Assembly: GCA_017412765.1 (NCBI GenBank)
Contig: JAFPWN010000004.1
Coordinates: forward strand, 1-64,000
DNA from: Oscillospiraceae bacterium
Lineage (GTDB): Bacteria > Bacillota > Clostridia > Oscillospirales > Oscillospiraceae
Direction of reading: 5' to 3'
DNA length: 64,000 nucleotides
Position 1 is the stretch's first letter. Each line of letters begins with the position of its first letter. Shown here piece after piece: positions 9,014-18,138 of this stretch. The notes beneath the pieces are model-generated. The model saw only the letters and a list, made by a program, of their open reading frames with translations. It was not told the origin of the DNA and made no database searches. Position numbers and translations under genes: made by a program.

Positions 9014-9794
9014 TATCCACACCCATACCTGCTTCTGCGACGGGCGCGACACTCCGGCAGAGATGGCGCAGAGGGCGTATGACCTCGGATTTGTCTCTCT
9101 CGGCTTCTCGGGGCACTCAGATACGGGCTTCGACCCTTGCGGTATGCGCGATTACGATTCGTACAGAGCCGCAGTCGCCGCCGAGAAGGAGCGCTGGCGC
9201 GGGAAAATGGAGATCTACTGCGGCATCGAGCAGGATTACTTCTCCGGCAGAGCCGAGGGGTGGGACTACGTCATCGGCTCCGTGCACTACGTTGAGCGCG
9301 GCGGCAAAAAGCTCGCCGTGGACTGGTCGCCGGAGGAGACTGACCGCATAATCCGCGAGGAGTACGGCGGAAGCGCCGATTCCTTTGCCGAGGATTACTA
9401 CGCGCTCGTCGGCACTCTCGCCGACGTCACAGGCTGCGATATAATCGGCCACTTCGATCTCATCACGAAGTTTGACGAGGGCGGAAAAGTCTTTTCCGGG
9501 AGAAGATACACGGAAGCCGCGATGGGCGCTCTCGAGGCGCTCATAAAGACCGGCGCGATTTTCGAGATCAATACCGGCGCGCTTGCAAGAGGGTACCGCA
9601 GAACGCCGTATCCCGCGCCGTGGATATTGCGCGAGCTTCACGCTAAAGGCGCGGAGATAATCATAACCTCCGACTGCCACAACAAGGATCATCTTGACTT
9701 CGGCTACGAAGCTGCGGTAAAATCAGCACGGGAGGCCGGCTACGACTCCGCGCTTATACTGCGGCGCGGGAAATTCGAGCGTGCCGGTTTTTGA
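9003..9794 (+). CDS. hisK: PHP-family histidinol-phosphatase closing the operon
   Basis: A 263-residue PHP phosphatase with the metal motifs HTHT (residues 5-8), [30 protein letters not shown] and TSDCHNKDH. It starts at GTG inside the end of hisI, with AGGAGAAG about six bases upstream. As the last gene of the operon it is the best candidate for histidinol-phosphate dephosphorylation, completing the set of pathway enzymes. It differs in sequence from the PHP protein at 667-1419. Confidence 0.88.
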   Translation: MISNIHTHTCFCDGRDTPAEMAQRAYDLGFVSLGFSGHSDTGFDPCGMRDYDSYRAAVAAEKERWRGKMEIYCGIEQDYFSGRAEGWDYVIGSVHYVERGGKKLAVDWSPEETDRIIREEYGGSADSFAEDYYALVGTLADVTGCDIIGHFDLITKFDEGGKVFSGRRYTEAAMGALEALIKTGAIFEINTGALARGYRRTPYPAPWILRELHAKGAEIIITSDCHNKDHLDFGYEAAVKSAREAGYDSALILRRGKFERAGF

Positions 9795-9795
9795 G

Positions 9796-10344
9796 ATGAA
9801 GAAAGAAAAGACCGCCGTTATCGCGGCGATAATAGCGCTCCTTGCCGCGTCAGGCGTTGCGGTCACGAGCTTTACAGACCCCGCGCCGGATACGCGCTGT
9901 CTTGCGGATACGCCGACTCTCAACGAAAACGACGAGGACGGCGAAGCTGACGGCAAAGATGACGGGGACGAGGAAGAGGAGAAGAAAAGGGCGGCTCAGA
10001 AGCGGCGCTTCGGCTCATTCGGCGCTCTCGCCGCCGCGCTTCTCGTTGGAGCGTCGCTCGGCGCGATTCTGCGTTCGCACAGATTCCGGCTCGCGGTGCT
10101 TATTGCCGCGCTCGCGGTGCTTCTGGACTCGGCCGCGGCGATAATATTTCCCGAATACCGCGCGGTACACGGGTTTGTAATCGCCGCGCTGTGCGCGGTC
10201 TTCGCCGCAGCGGGGGCATTTCTGATGATAAGAAAAAGACCGGCAGAGTCTGTCCCTCAGCCGGATCCAGCGCCGCCGGAGGAGCCGGAAAGGCTCACGT
10301 TCATCGACTGCGGCGGTGAGTTTACGATAGAACTGAATAAATAA
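9796..10344 (+). CDS. Membrane protein of unknown function with an acidic loop
   Basis: A 182-residue protein I do not recognise. It has an N-terminal hydrophobic segment (about residues 7-25), then a very acidic stretch of Asp/Glu with Lys (about 43-67), three more membrane segments (about 74-92, 97-115, 121-142) and a proline-rich tail. ATG 9796 follows the hisK stop by one base; GTG 9781 is possible but overlaps hisK. No good ribosome site is visible, so translation may be coupled to hisK. The link to histidine synthesis is position only. Confidence 0.6.
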   Translation: MKKEKTAVIAAIIALLAASGVAVTSFTDPAPDTRCLADTPTLNENDEDGEADGKDDGDEEEEKKRAAQKRRFGSFGALAAALLVGASLGAILRSHRFRLAVLIAALAVLLDSAAAIIFPEYRAVHGFVIAALCAVFAAAGAFLMIRKRPAESVPQPDPAPPEEPERLTFIDCGGEFTIELNK

Positions 10345-10349
10345 GCTCA

Positions 10350-10500
10350 GGGGCTGTTGCAAAAAGCCCGTACTGTGTCATTGCGAGGCTCCGCAAGGAG
10401 CCGTGGGGTCCGTTTGCCTTAATAAACGGGTATTACGGATTCCCACGCCAGCGTGCGCGCTGGCTCGGAATGACACTTTTTGCTTTTTGCAACAGTCCCC
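10350..10500. repeat. Palindromic repeat element with TCATTGCGAG-type interior
   Basis: A 151-bp near-palindrome without a gene. The ends are inverted repeats: GGGGCTGTTGCAAAAAGC (10350-10367) against GCTTTTTGCAACAGTCCCC (10482-10500), differing by one base. The interior repeats the symmetry (TGTCATT near 10376, AATGACAC near 10469). Sequences of the TCATTGCGAGG type are common as dispersed intergenic repeats in many bacteria. It sits between two rightward genes and could fold as a long hairpin that limits read-through. Confidence 0.65.
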
Positions 10501-10541
10501 TTTTTTCGCTTTATCGGCATATACTGCACCGGGGTGATAAT

Positions 10542-11099
10542 ATGCCGTACTCAAACGAGATAGATGCTTCTCTCTTCGCTGACCCGAGCGTAAAGAATAA
10601 TCTCGACCTTGTAAACTACGTCACTCAGGCATTTGAAAACCGCTGGGGCTACGTCTGGGGCACGTTCGGGGAGATACTCACGCCGGAGCTTCTCAGCTAC
10701 AAGATAGCGCAGTACCCCGCCGGAGTCGGTGGGTACGCTGACTATATCCGCGCGCACTCTCTCGGAAAGCGCACCGCGGACTGCGCCGGACTTGTGAAGG
10801 GCTACGGATGGTATAACGCTCTTTCCGGCGCTTTCGACTACGGGTCAAACGGCGTTCCCGACCTCGGCGCGGACGCGATGTACCGGTGGTGCGTTTCCCG
10901 CGGCGCGGAGCACGGAAGAGGCTCCGCCATTCCCGAAATACCGGGGCTTATACTGTGGAAAAAGGGACACACGGCGGTCTATATCGGCGGCGGGTACTCA
11001 ATAGAGGCTGTCGGCACTCTGACCGGCATCGTCCGCAGCAGCGTCGAACTCAGAGGCTTTGCCGCGTGGTACAAAATGCCGTGGCTCAGGTACCGGTGA
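10542..11099 (+). CDS. NlpC/P60-type cell-wall peptidase, phage-endolysin-like
   Basis: A 185-residue protein with no signal peptide. The likely catalytic cysteine is in TADCAGLVKGYGWY (about residue 79) and the histidine in KKGHTAVYIGGGYSIEA (about 144). It would cleave peptidoglycan stem peptides. The start at 10542 follows GGGGTG; an upstream extension would run into the repeat and is rejected. No phage genes are nearby, and export without a signal peptide is unexplained. Confidence 0.75.
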   Translation: MPYSNEIDASLFADPSVKNNLDLVNYVTQAFENRWGYVWGTFGEILTPELLSYKIAQYPAGVGGYADYIRAHSLGKRTADCAGLVKGYGWYNALSGAFDYGSNGVPDLGADAMYRWCVSRGAEHGRGSAIPEIPGLILWKKGHTAVYIGGGYSIEAVGTLTGIVRSSVELRGFAAWYKMPWLRYR

Positions 11100-11139
11100 G
11101 GCTCTTTCGCTTTGTGGGGAAAAGAGATGATAAGGACAA

Positions 11140-11167
11140 AAAACGCGGAGGATCGCCTCCGCGTTTT
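11140..11167. terminator. Bidirectional intrinsic terminator
   Basis: A perfect 12-bp stem (AAAACGCGGAGG / CCTCCGCGTTTT) with a 4-base loop between two convergent genes. A and T tracts on its two sides let it work in both directions. Confidence 0.85.
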
Positions 11168-11172
11168 GAAAT

Positions 11173-12093
11173 TCAAAACCCCGGAACAAGGGCGCAGAGC
11201 GCGATGAGCCCTGGCAGGACTACTATGCTCAGGAGAGTGCATAGCGTTACCATCTGACAGCCGTAGCCGTAGTCGCCGCCGACGATATCGGAGTACGCCG
11301 CGACGTTCACGCCGATGGGCGCGGAGGCGACGATCAGCACCGCGTATTTCATGACGCTCTCGACGGGGAGAGGCCACAGAAAGAGGAACGTGACAGCCGG
11401 TATGAGCAGAAGTCTTACGGCGCTGAGCTTATATAGCTCCGCCTTTGTGAAAAGCTCGTGGAGCTTCGTCTGCGCGAGGTACACTCCGAGCACCATCATC
11501 GCAAGCGGAGAGTTTATCGAGGCTATACCCCGTATCGCGCCGGTGATTATCGGGTGTATTGACGAGGAGAGGTCAAATAAATAGATCACAAGCCCGAGTA
11601 CGGTCGCAATAAGTATCGTATTATTGACAAGGTCTTTGGGACGAAATTTCATCTTCTCGCCGGAGAGAATGCTCATGCCGTAGATGAACTGGAGATTGTT
11701 GTGCAGGGCGATGAACGCGACCGTCAGAAACAGCGCGCTCTCTCCGAACGAGGCGCTCACGAGCGGCGCGCCGAAGTAGCCGCAGTTGCAGAACGTGACG
11801 GCGAACAGCCCGAGCGGAAATTTTCCGTATGTCAGCCTGCCCGTGATGACCGCGATGGCGAGCGCGCCGAGGGCAAGAAGAGCGCTCAGACCGAGCTGGA
11901 CGGTCTTTTCCGGCGTGCGCTCCGTCAGAAAAGAGGACAGCACGATAGCCGGAATTATAGCGTAGACGAGCATATTGGAGAGGCTTTTCGTGCCCTCCTT
12001 CGTTATAAGCTTCATCCTGAAGAGCGTAAAGCCCATGACCATATATACCGCCATCGTGAGCGTCTGGCGGAGAACGATAAGTGCGAGTTCCAT
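11173..12093 (-). CDS. AEC-family (auxin efflux carrier-like) transporter
   Basis: A 306-residue membrane protein of about ten helices, of the family that moves organic acids or related compounds. Family signs are the N-terminal MGFTLFRMKLITKEG and the half-helix regions FCNCGYFGAPLV and SAPIGVNVAAYSDIVGG. ATG 12093 is preferred over 12099 because GGTGAT, the end of a consensus ribosome site, lies eight bases upstream. It is divergent from the sugar operon; the substrate is unknown. Confidence 0.85.
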   Translation of the reverse strand: MELALIVLRQTLTMAVYMVMGFTLFRMKLITKEGTKSLSNMLVYAIIPAIVLSSFLTERTPEKTVQLGLSALLALGALAIAVITGRLTYGKFPLGLFAVTFCNCGYFGAPLVSASFGESALFLTVAFIALHNNLQFIYGMSILSGEKMKFRPKDLVNNTILIATVLGLVIYLFDLSSSIHPIITGAIRGIASINSPLAMMVLGVYLAQTKLHELFTKAELYKLSAVRLLLIPAVTFLFLWPLPVESVMKYAVLIVASAPIGVNVAAYSDIVGGDYGYGCQMVTLCTLLSIVVLPGLIALCALVPGF

Positions 12094-12109
12094 TTTCATC
12101 ACCGGGTCA

Positions 12110-12137
12110 ATTTTACACCATTCGCAAAATAATGCAA
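12110..12137 (-). promoter_or_regulatory. Promoter for the AEC transporter
   Basis: On the minus strand TTGCAT (12132-12137), a 16-bp spacer and TAAAAT (12110-12115), about 17 bp upstream of the start codon. Confidence 0.45.
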
Positions 12138-12151
12138 TAGTGTATTTATGC

Positions 12152-12179
12152 TTGCAATATTCCATATTTAGTGTATAAT
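12152..12179 (+). promoter_or_regulatory. Promoter of the sugar-catabolic operon
   Basis: TTGCAA (12152-12157), a 16-bp spacer and a perfect TATAAT (12174-12179). The word TTGCAATAT over the -35 recurs upstream of uxuA at 21482-21490, so it may be part of a shared operator. Confidence 0.65.
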
Positions 12180-12251
12180 GAGGTAAAATGCCGAAAAGGC
12201 AGGGATTTGTACCCACCGAAATTGTGCATTAAAACGGAAAGGATGGGAACT

Positions 12252-13664
12252 ATGGACAACAGCTACATCTCCCGGACGAGCGGAATAAAGGCTAAGGACA
12301 AGATCGGCTATGCCCTCGGCGACCTTGCGAGCTGCCTCGTTTTCGGACTGACGCAGAGCCTTATGAACAAGTTCTACACAGACGTGCTTGAAATAAGCGT
12401 TCTCAGCGTTATGGTCATGACCATCATCGCCCGTATCTGGGACGGCATAAACGACCCGATATGGGGCCGCATCATCGACGGCGCGAAGGTATATCCGGAC
12501 GGAAGATACCGCCACTGGCTCAAGGTTTTCGCCGTTCCGACGGCGCTCGCCGCGGTGCTGATGTTCCTTGACGTGCGCGGCTTCTCATCGGGGATGAGGA
12601 TAGCGTGGATATACGTCACCTACATCCTTTTCGGAATGCTCTATACCTGCATAAACATACCCTACGGCTCGCTCGCGCAGGTCATAACCTCGGACGATAA
12701 GGAGCGCTCGTCGCTCTCCGTTTTCCGCTCCGTCGGCTCGACCTTCGGTGCGATGCCCGCCATGCTGCTCGCCTCCCTCTGCTACACCACGCTTGCCGAC
12801 GGAACGAAGGAGATGAGCCCGACTATCGTAATGGTCGGCGTTATCGTCATCGCCGCGCTCAGCGTTGTCGCCTATTTTGTGAGCTACGCGTGGACGAAGG
12901 AGAGAGTCAAGACCACTCCCGCGCCGAGAGAGAAGGGGCAGACCGCCAAGGTCGTCAAAACGCTGCTCAGGTCGCGCCCATTCATGGCGGTGTCGCTCGC
13001 CTCGATGCTCTTCCTTGCCGCGCAGATGTTCGGTCAGGGGTACAATACCTATCTTTTCCACCACTATTTCAACGCCCCGGGGCTTACGATGCTCCCGACG
13101 GTGTTCCAGTATCTGCCGGTCGCCGTCATAATGCTCTTTGCGACGAAGCTCGGCAATAAGTACGGCAGGAGAGAGGTCTGCTCCGCCGGTATGCTCCTCG
13201 CGGCGGTGTTCTACGTCGCGCTCTTTATCCTCGGACTCTTCGGCATAACGAGCGTCTGGCTCTATCTTGCCGCCTGCCTTATGAGCGGCGTCGGAACGGC
13301 GTTCATCTTCCTGCTTGTATGGGTGCTTGCGACCGACGCCATCGACTACAACAAGGTACACTACGGTCTGAACGACGAGGCGACGAGCTACGCCTTCTAT
13401 TCCTTCATGCGCAAGCTCGGAACGACCGTTGCGACGATACTCATAAACGTGCCGCTTCTCAGGATCGGCTACAACGGCTCAGCCCTCAAGACCGAGGGAC
13501 TCACTGCCGAAGCGCTCCAGACTATGTACAATTACTCCGTTGTGATCCCCGCGGTGCTCTTCCTGCTCGTATGGGTCATACTCCGCTTCGTTTATCCGCT
13601 CTCAAAGGATAAGATAGAGGAGCTTCAGGAGGAGAAGAACAGACTTTACAAGGGCGAGAAATGA
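12252..13664 (+). CDS. GPH-family glycoside/sugar:cation symporter
   Basis: A 470-residue, 12-helix major-facilitator protein of the glycoside-pentoside-hexuronide family. It shows KIGYALGDLASCLVFGL near the N-terminus, the loop-2 RIWDGINDPIWGRIIDG signature and the central DYNKVHYGLNDEATSYAFYSF. E. coli imports sulfoquinovose compounds with members of this family (YihO, YihP). As first gene of a six-gene operon containing a YihQ-like GH31 it most likely imports that enzyme's glycoside. The ATG at 12252 follows GGAAAGG. It overlaps the next gene by 4 bp. Confidence 0.88.
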   Translation: MDNSYISRTSGIKAKDKIGYALGDLASCLVFGLTQSLMNKFYTDVLEISVLSVMVMTIIARIWDGINDPIWGRIIDGAKVYPDGRYRHWLKVFAVPTALAAVLMFLDVRGFSSGMRIAWIYVTYILFGMLYTCINIPYGSLAQVITSDDKERSSLSVFRSVGSTFGAMPAMLLASLCYTTLADGTKEMSPTIVMVGVIVIAALSVVAYFVSYAWTKERVKTTPAPREKGQTAKVVKTLLRSRPFMAVSLASMLFLAAQMFGQGYNTYLFHHYFNAPGLTMLPTVFQYLPVAVIMLFATKLGNKYGRREVCSAGMLLAAVFYVALFILGLFGITSVWLYLAACLMSGVGTAFIFLLVWVLATDAIDYNKVHYGLNDEATSYAFYSFMRKLGTTVATILINVPLLRIGYNGSALKTEGLTAEALQTMYNYSVVIPAVLFLLVWVILRFVYPLSKDKIEELQEEKNRLYKGEK

Positions 13665-16126
13665 GAGATAACAAGGTTTTCATAGCGTTCGGCTTTCACG
13701 TCAACTGCTACCACTCATATCGCGGAGATACGCCGGACGCGCTCGGCTTCGGCGGCGATATACGCATTATCCGCCACATTCTCGACACGCTCGACGACAG
13801 AAACGCGAAGGGCATACCCGTTCGCGGAACGTGGGACTTTGAAAACGCCTATTCGCTTGAGAAGATACTCCCGGAGTACGCGCCGGATATAATCGAGCGC
13901 GTAAAGGCGCGCGGCGACGAGAATATCCTCATGGGCTACAATAACGGTGCGATGAGCGCGATGACCGACGACGAGCTTGAGACAAGCGTAAGCTGGGCGG
14001 TCACGAATCCGTACAGGTCCGGGCTTAAGGACGTTTTCGGAGACTGCGAGATGATAATCCGCCCGCAGGAGGTAATGTTCACGCCCACGCAGGTGCCGCT
14101 CTACAATAAGCTCGGCGTGAAGGCGATATGCCTCTATTACAGCTGCATCTCGTTCGACGCGTTCAGAACGCTCGTTCCGCCGCTTCCCGACGGGCAGGCG
14201 TTCAACCCGCTGACCTACACCTACGGCGGCGAGAGCATAACGATCATTCCGACCTACTCGCCGAACGATATTATGGACGCCGGCTCGCTGCGCGCGCTGT
14301 GCGCCGAGCTGCACCACAAGCAGGTCAAGGGCGAAATTGACCGCGACGTGTTCATCTTCCTCAATACCGACGCCGACAGCTTCCTCTGGGAGCCTATGGC
14401 TGTGCCGGCGCCTTTGCAGAAAATGCCGTGCTTCGGCGGCATAGGAGGATATATCGACGAGGTCGCTTCTCTTGACTTCGTGCGCTTCACGACCCCGGGA
14501 GAGTACCTCAGAACGCACGGGCCTGCCGGAGAAGTCACGTTCGGAGAGGACGTCGCGGACGGAAATCTCTCCGGCTACATGAGCTGGGCTGAAAAGCCCT
14601 TCAACCGCCTTATATGGACGCGCCTCGAGCGGGCGAGGAGCATGGCGCGGCTGTGTGAGCGCGACAGCCTTTCAAAAGGCTTCGAGTCGCGCGTGCGGCT
14701 TCTCAGCACCACGCATTTCGGGCTTGCTTCGCCCGTTATGAACGTAACGCGAGAGAGCAAGGCCCTCTCGCTCAGCGAAAAAATGCTCGGGGAGGAGGCT
14801 TCGAGCCTCCCGAAAACCGATACCCTCACCGCGATAGACCCCGCTGAGAGCGGACTTATAACCGCGCAGCTTGCCGTTGAGGACGGATACCTGCGAGATA
14901 TCACGAAGCTGCGGCTCGAAGCGGATAAGCTCGAAGCGTGGACGGCGGTGCCGATGGGCGAGTACCCCTCGGGCTGCATATCGTCAATTTACCTCGCCGC
15001 ACGGCTCTCGGAGGGCAGAAGGGAAGTGCCGCTGCGCTTTTCGCTCGGAAAGCCGCGCAGGGTTAAGCGCGGCGAAATAAAGAGCGGTTCCGTCGCCGTT
15101 GACCTTGACTCGCTGCCGTATCCCTCGGTCGCGTTAAGCGGCAGAAAGTGCGCTGACCTGCACAGCTGGATAAACTACGGCGGCGAGCGGCGCTATTTCT
15201 CCCACGCGAAGAAGTCCGCTCTGCCCCTCGCCGGCGACGGCTCCGGAGAGACGCTCTCGGGCGAGATACACCTTGACGGTGAAGTCGAGAGCGGCAGCTA
15301 CTCCTTTGAATTTTTCACGCTCCCGGGCGTTGACTGCGTTTTCGTGAAGTCGCGCGTGAAGTACCCGTACACCGCGGAAAACTATGAGATAAACTCGCAG
15401 GCGTCGTCCCTCGGGCGGTACTACGACCCGAAGTGGGTCGAAACCGCGCCCTTTGAGCTGACGATACCGGCACTCGATACATCGCGCGTTATAAAGCGCA
15501 GCTTTGCGGGAAGAGAGTCCGGGTACAATATTTCCGACTTCTGGGAGGCTTTCCCGGAGAACAGCAGCATCGCCTCGATAAATCATCAGCTCACGGGCGG
15601 CACGCTCTGCATAGCGGACGAGGAAAAGTCCGTCACCCTCGCCCACGCGAGGGGAGTGCTCGGCTCGATGGCGCACTGTCCGATGCGCCTCGTAACCGAG
15701 GGGGATCGGCGCGAGCTGAGCCTCAACCCGTTCGGAACGTATTTCGGCGCGCAGCGCCACTATCCGACGCGCGGAAACGGCAGCTCGATGGAGCTTTACC
15801 TCGCGGCGGCGCCGCAGGCAAGGAGCCTCGCTCCGGCATATAACGGCGCGGAGGAAACGGCAATCCAGGCGATCTTCGGCGCGGATAAAACCGGCGCTGC
15901 CGCGATTGCCGACGGCGCGGTCATCCTCGGGGAAGGCAGGATAAAGGCCTTTTCCGGCGACAACGTAAGGCTTCACGCCGCAGTCGGCAGTAAAATAGAC
16001 CCGCGCAGGCTCTCGAGCGTGACCTTCGGCGCGGGACTGATCGGTCTTGTGCGCCGATACACGGAAAACCTCATAAGAGCCGAAAGGCGCGCAAAAAAAC
16101 TGCTCAAGGAGGATGAAAAATGCTGA
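13661..16126 (+). CDS. Putative GH57/GH38-superfamily glycosidase of unknown specificity
   Basis: An 821-residue cytoplasmic protein (no signal peptide) that I cannot place in a described family. The first 330 or so residues read like the seven-stranded barrel of GH38/GH57 enzymes: IAFGFHVNCYHSYRGD at the start, IIRPQEVMFTPTQVPLYNK (a possible nucleophile Glu, comparable to the WLPE segment of GH57), FIFLNTDADSF and GYIDEV. Residues from about 400 look like beta-sandwich modules, as in the C-terminal half of GH38 enzymes. It sits between the symporter and the GH31 gene, overlapping them by 4 and 7 bp. Assignment to GH57 or GH38 is weak. Confidence 0.6.
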   Translation: MRDNKVFIAFGFHVNCYHSYRGDTPDALGFGGDIRIIRHILDTLDDRNAKGIPVRGTWDFENAYSLEKILPEYAPDIIERVKARGDENILMGYNNGAMSAMTDDELETSVSWAVTNPYRSGLKDVFGDCEMIIRPQEVMFTPTQVPLYNKLGVKAICLYYSCISFDAFRTLVPPLPDGQAFNPLTYTYGGESITIIPTYSPNDIMDAGSLRALCAELHHKQVKGEIDRDVFIFLNTDADSFLWEPMAVPAPLQKMPCFGGIGGYIDEVASLDFVRFTTPGEYLRTHGPAGEVTFGEDVADGNLSGYMSWAEKPFNRLIWTRLERARSMARLCERDSLSKGFESRVRLLSTTHFGLASPVMNVTRESKALSLSEKMLGEEASSLPKTDTLTAIDPAESGLITAQLAVEDGYLRDITKLRLEADKLEAWTAVPMGEYPSGCISSIYLAARLSEGRREVPLRFSLGKPRRVKRGEIKSGSVAVDLDSLPYPSVALSGRKCADLHSWINYGGERRYFSHAKKSALPLAGDGSGETLSGEIHLDGEVESGSYSFEFFTLPGVDCVFVKSRVKYPYTAENYEINSQASSLGRYYDPKWVETAPFELTIPALDTSRVIKRSFAGRESGYNISDFWEAFPENSSIASINHQLTGGTLCIADEEKSVTLAHARGVLGSMAHCPMRLVTEGDRRELSLNPFGTYFGAQRHYPTRGNGSSMELYLAAAPQARSLAPAYNGAEETAIQAIFGADKTGAAAIADGAVILGEGRIKAFSGDNVRLHAAVGSKIDPRRLSSVTFGAGLIGLVRRYTENLIRAERRAKKLLKEDEKC

Positions 16127-18138
16127 GCTTCGGAGAAAAAAACGGCGCTCTCACGCTCTCCGGCACCGGCGGCAGGCTCGTGCGCTTTACTGTCGGCAGG
16201 ACCCGCTTCTGGCTCGGGCGCGGCAAGGCGACCTATACGATGAGCCGCGGCAGATTCAAATTTTCCCAGCGCGTCAAAGAGAAGATAAAGGTCACGCTGA
16301 CGGAGTACAAGGTCACGAAAACCGGCGCTGAGCTTATCTTTATGTCCGATAACTGCCTTGTGTGGTGCCTTGTCGTGCTGAGAGTCGATCTTGACCGCCT
16401 CGACGTGCATTTCGAGCCGTCGAGCGGCTATAACCGCCTCTGGCTCAATATTCCCGCCAGACCCGATGAGCACGTCTACGGCTGCGGCGAGCGCTTCACG
16501 CGCTTCGACCTCAGAGGCGAAAAGGTCAAGATTTGGGTCGCGGAGCATATAAACATAGCGTCCATTCTCAAAAAGCTCGTCCGCAAGGGCGTCGGCATCG
16601 ACTCGCCGGACTTCAGGGACGATTTCGAGGAGTACGAAACCTACTACTCGCAGCCGACTTATATCTCGTCCTCGCGCTATTTCATGCACGCGGACACGAC
16701 CGGCTTCTGTCTCTTCGACTTCTCGAATCCCAATCACCACGCCTTCGAGTTCCGCGAGATACGCGACCTGCACTTCGGCTTTGCAGATAGCTTTTACGCG
16801 CTCGCCTCGAAGCTCTCGGACCTCCTCGGCCGCCAGCCGGCTATGCCTGAGTGGGCATACGACGGCGCGATACTCGGTATTCAGGGCGGCACCGATACCG
16901 TTCTCGAAAAGCTCCGGAGAGCCGACGAATACGGCACGAAAACCGCGGCCTTATGGTGTCAGGACTGGGAGGGGCGGCGCATAACGTCCTTCGGCAAGCA
17001 GCTCATGTGGAACTGGCGGTGGGATGAGGAGCTATACCCCGACCTGCCGGAGAAAATGCGCGAGCTGAAGGCGCGCGGCGTGCGCTTTCTCGGCTATATC
17101 AACACCTTCCTCGCAATCGAAAAGGATATGTACGAATACGCGCACGCGCACGGCTACTGCGTAAAGGACGCATACGGCGAGGATTACCTCGTGAAGATAA
17201 CGACGTTCCCGGCGGCTATGGTGGACCTCACGAATCCCGAGGCGTGCGAATGGCTCAAGGGGATAATCAAAAAGAATATGATAGACTTCGGACTTGACGG
17301 CTGGATGGCGGACTTCGGAGAGTATCTGCCGACGGACTGCGTGCTTTACAGCGGCGAGGACCCGGAGCTTGTTCACTGCACCTGGCCGGCGCGGTGGGCG
17401 AAATTAAACCGCGAGGCTATCGAGGAGGCGGGCAAAAAGAGCGAGGTTTTCTTCTTCACCCGAGCCGGACACACCGAAACCGTGAAGTATTCCACGATGA
17501 TGTGGAACGGCGACCAGCACGTTGACTGGTCGTGCGATTACGGTCTTGCCTCGGTCATTCCGGGGATGCTGAACCTCAATATGGTCGGCTTCGGACTAGT
17601 ACACAGCGACATCGGCGGCTACACGACCTTCCCGCCGCTGAAGCGCAGCGAGGAGCTTTTCATGCGCTGGGCTGAGATGTGCGCCTTTACGCCGCTCATG
17701 CGCGGTCACGAGGGCAACCGCCCCGACGACAACGCGCAGTTTGATGCGAGCGGGAAAACGCTGAGAGTCCACGCTCACCTGAGCCGCGCCCACGCGATGC
17801 TGAAGCCCTATCTCATCGCGCTCGACAGGCTCAATTCCGAGCGCGGAATACCCGTGACCCGCCCCGTATTCTACCAGTACGACGAGGCTCTTGCCTACAC
17901 CGAGGCGACGGAGTATCTTCTCGGCGGCGATATGCTCGTCGCGCCGGTCCTACGCGAGGGCGCGAAGAGCCGGTCTGTGTATCTGCCGCAGGATAAGTGG
18001 GTAAACCTGTGGACGGGCGAGGAGTACCGCCGCGGCACCTATGAAATAACATCGCAATTCGGATTTCCTCCCGTCTTTTACAGGCAGGATTCGGAATACA
18101 GAGAACTATTTGAACAGTTTAAGGAGTTAAAGCCATGA
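16120..18138 (+). CDS. GH31 alpha-glycosidase of the sulfoquinovosidase (YihQ) type
   Basis: A 672-residue GH31 enzyme closely resembling E. coli YihQ over its whole length. Nucleophile Asp398 is in GWMADFGEYLPTD and acid/base Asp465 in WNGDQHVDWS. Measured against YihQ the numbering offset is a constant 7: Gln255 (262), Gln281 (288), Trp297 (304) and Tyr501 (508) keep the sugar and sulfonate pocket. Position 294, which should be Arg301, is Gln (codon 16999-17001). The Arg contacts the sulfonate, so specificity may be altered. It has no signal peptide and would act in the cytoplasm on imported glycosides. AAGGAGG precedes the ATG. Confidence 0.88.
   Translation: MLSFGEKNGALTLSGTGGRLVRFTVGRTRFWLGRGKATYTMSRGRFKFSQRVKEKIKVTLTEYKVTKTGAELIFMSDNCLVWCLVVLRVDLDRLDVHFEPSSGYNRLWLNIPARPDEHVYGCGERFTRFDLRGEKVKIWVAEHINIASILKKLVRKGVGIDSPDFRDDFEEYETYYSQPTYISSSRYFMHADTTGFCLFDFSNPNHHAFEFREIRDLHFGFADSFYALASKLSDLLGRQPAMPEWAYDGAILGIQGGTDTVLEKLRRADEYGTKTAALWCQDWEGRRITSFGKQLMWNWRWDEELYPDLPEKMRELKARGVRFLGYINTFLAIEKDMYEYAHAHGYCVKDAYGEDYLVKITTFPAAMVDLTNPEACEWLKGIIKKNMIDFGLDGWMADFGEYLPTDCVLYSGEDPELVHCTWPARWAKLNREAIEEAGKKSEVFFFTRAGHTETVKYSTMMWNGDQHVDWSCDYGLASVIPGMLNLNMVGFGLVHSDIGGYTTFPPLKRSEELFMRWAEMCAFTPLMRGHEGNRPDDNAQFDASGKTLRVHAHLSRAHAMLKPYLIALDRLNSERGIPVTRPVFYQYDEALAYTEATEYLLGGDMLVAPVLREGAKSRSVYLPQDKWVNLWTGEEYRRGTYEITSQFGFPPVFYRQDSEYRELFEQFKELKP

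Noticed and set aside
10350-10500. CRISPR repeats
   Set aside because: The symmetry is inverted, not direct, and there are no regularly spaced repeats or cas genes anywhere in the window.
10470-10541. An N-terminal extension of the NlpC/P60-like protein
   Set aside because: It would be encoded inside the palindromic repeat, and a good ribosome site stands before ATG 10542.
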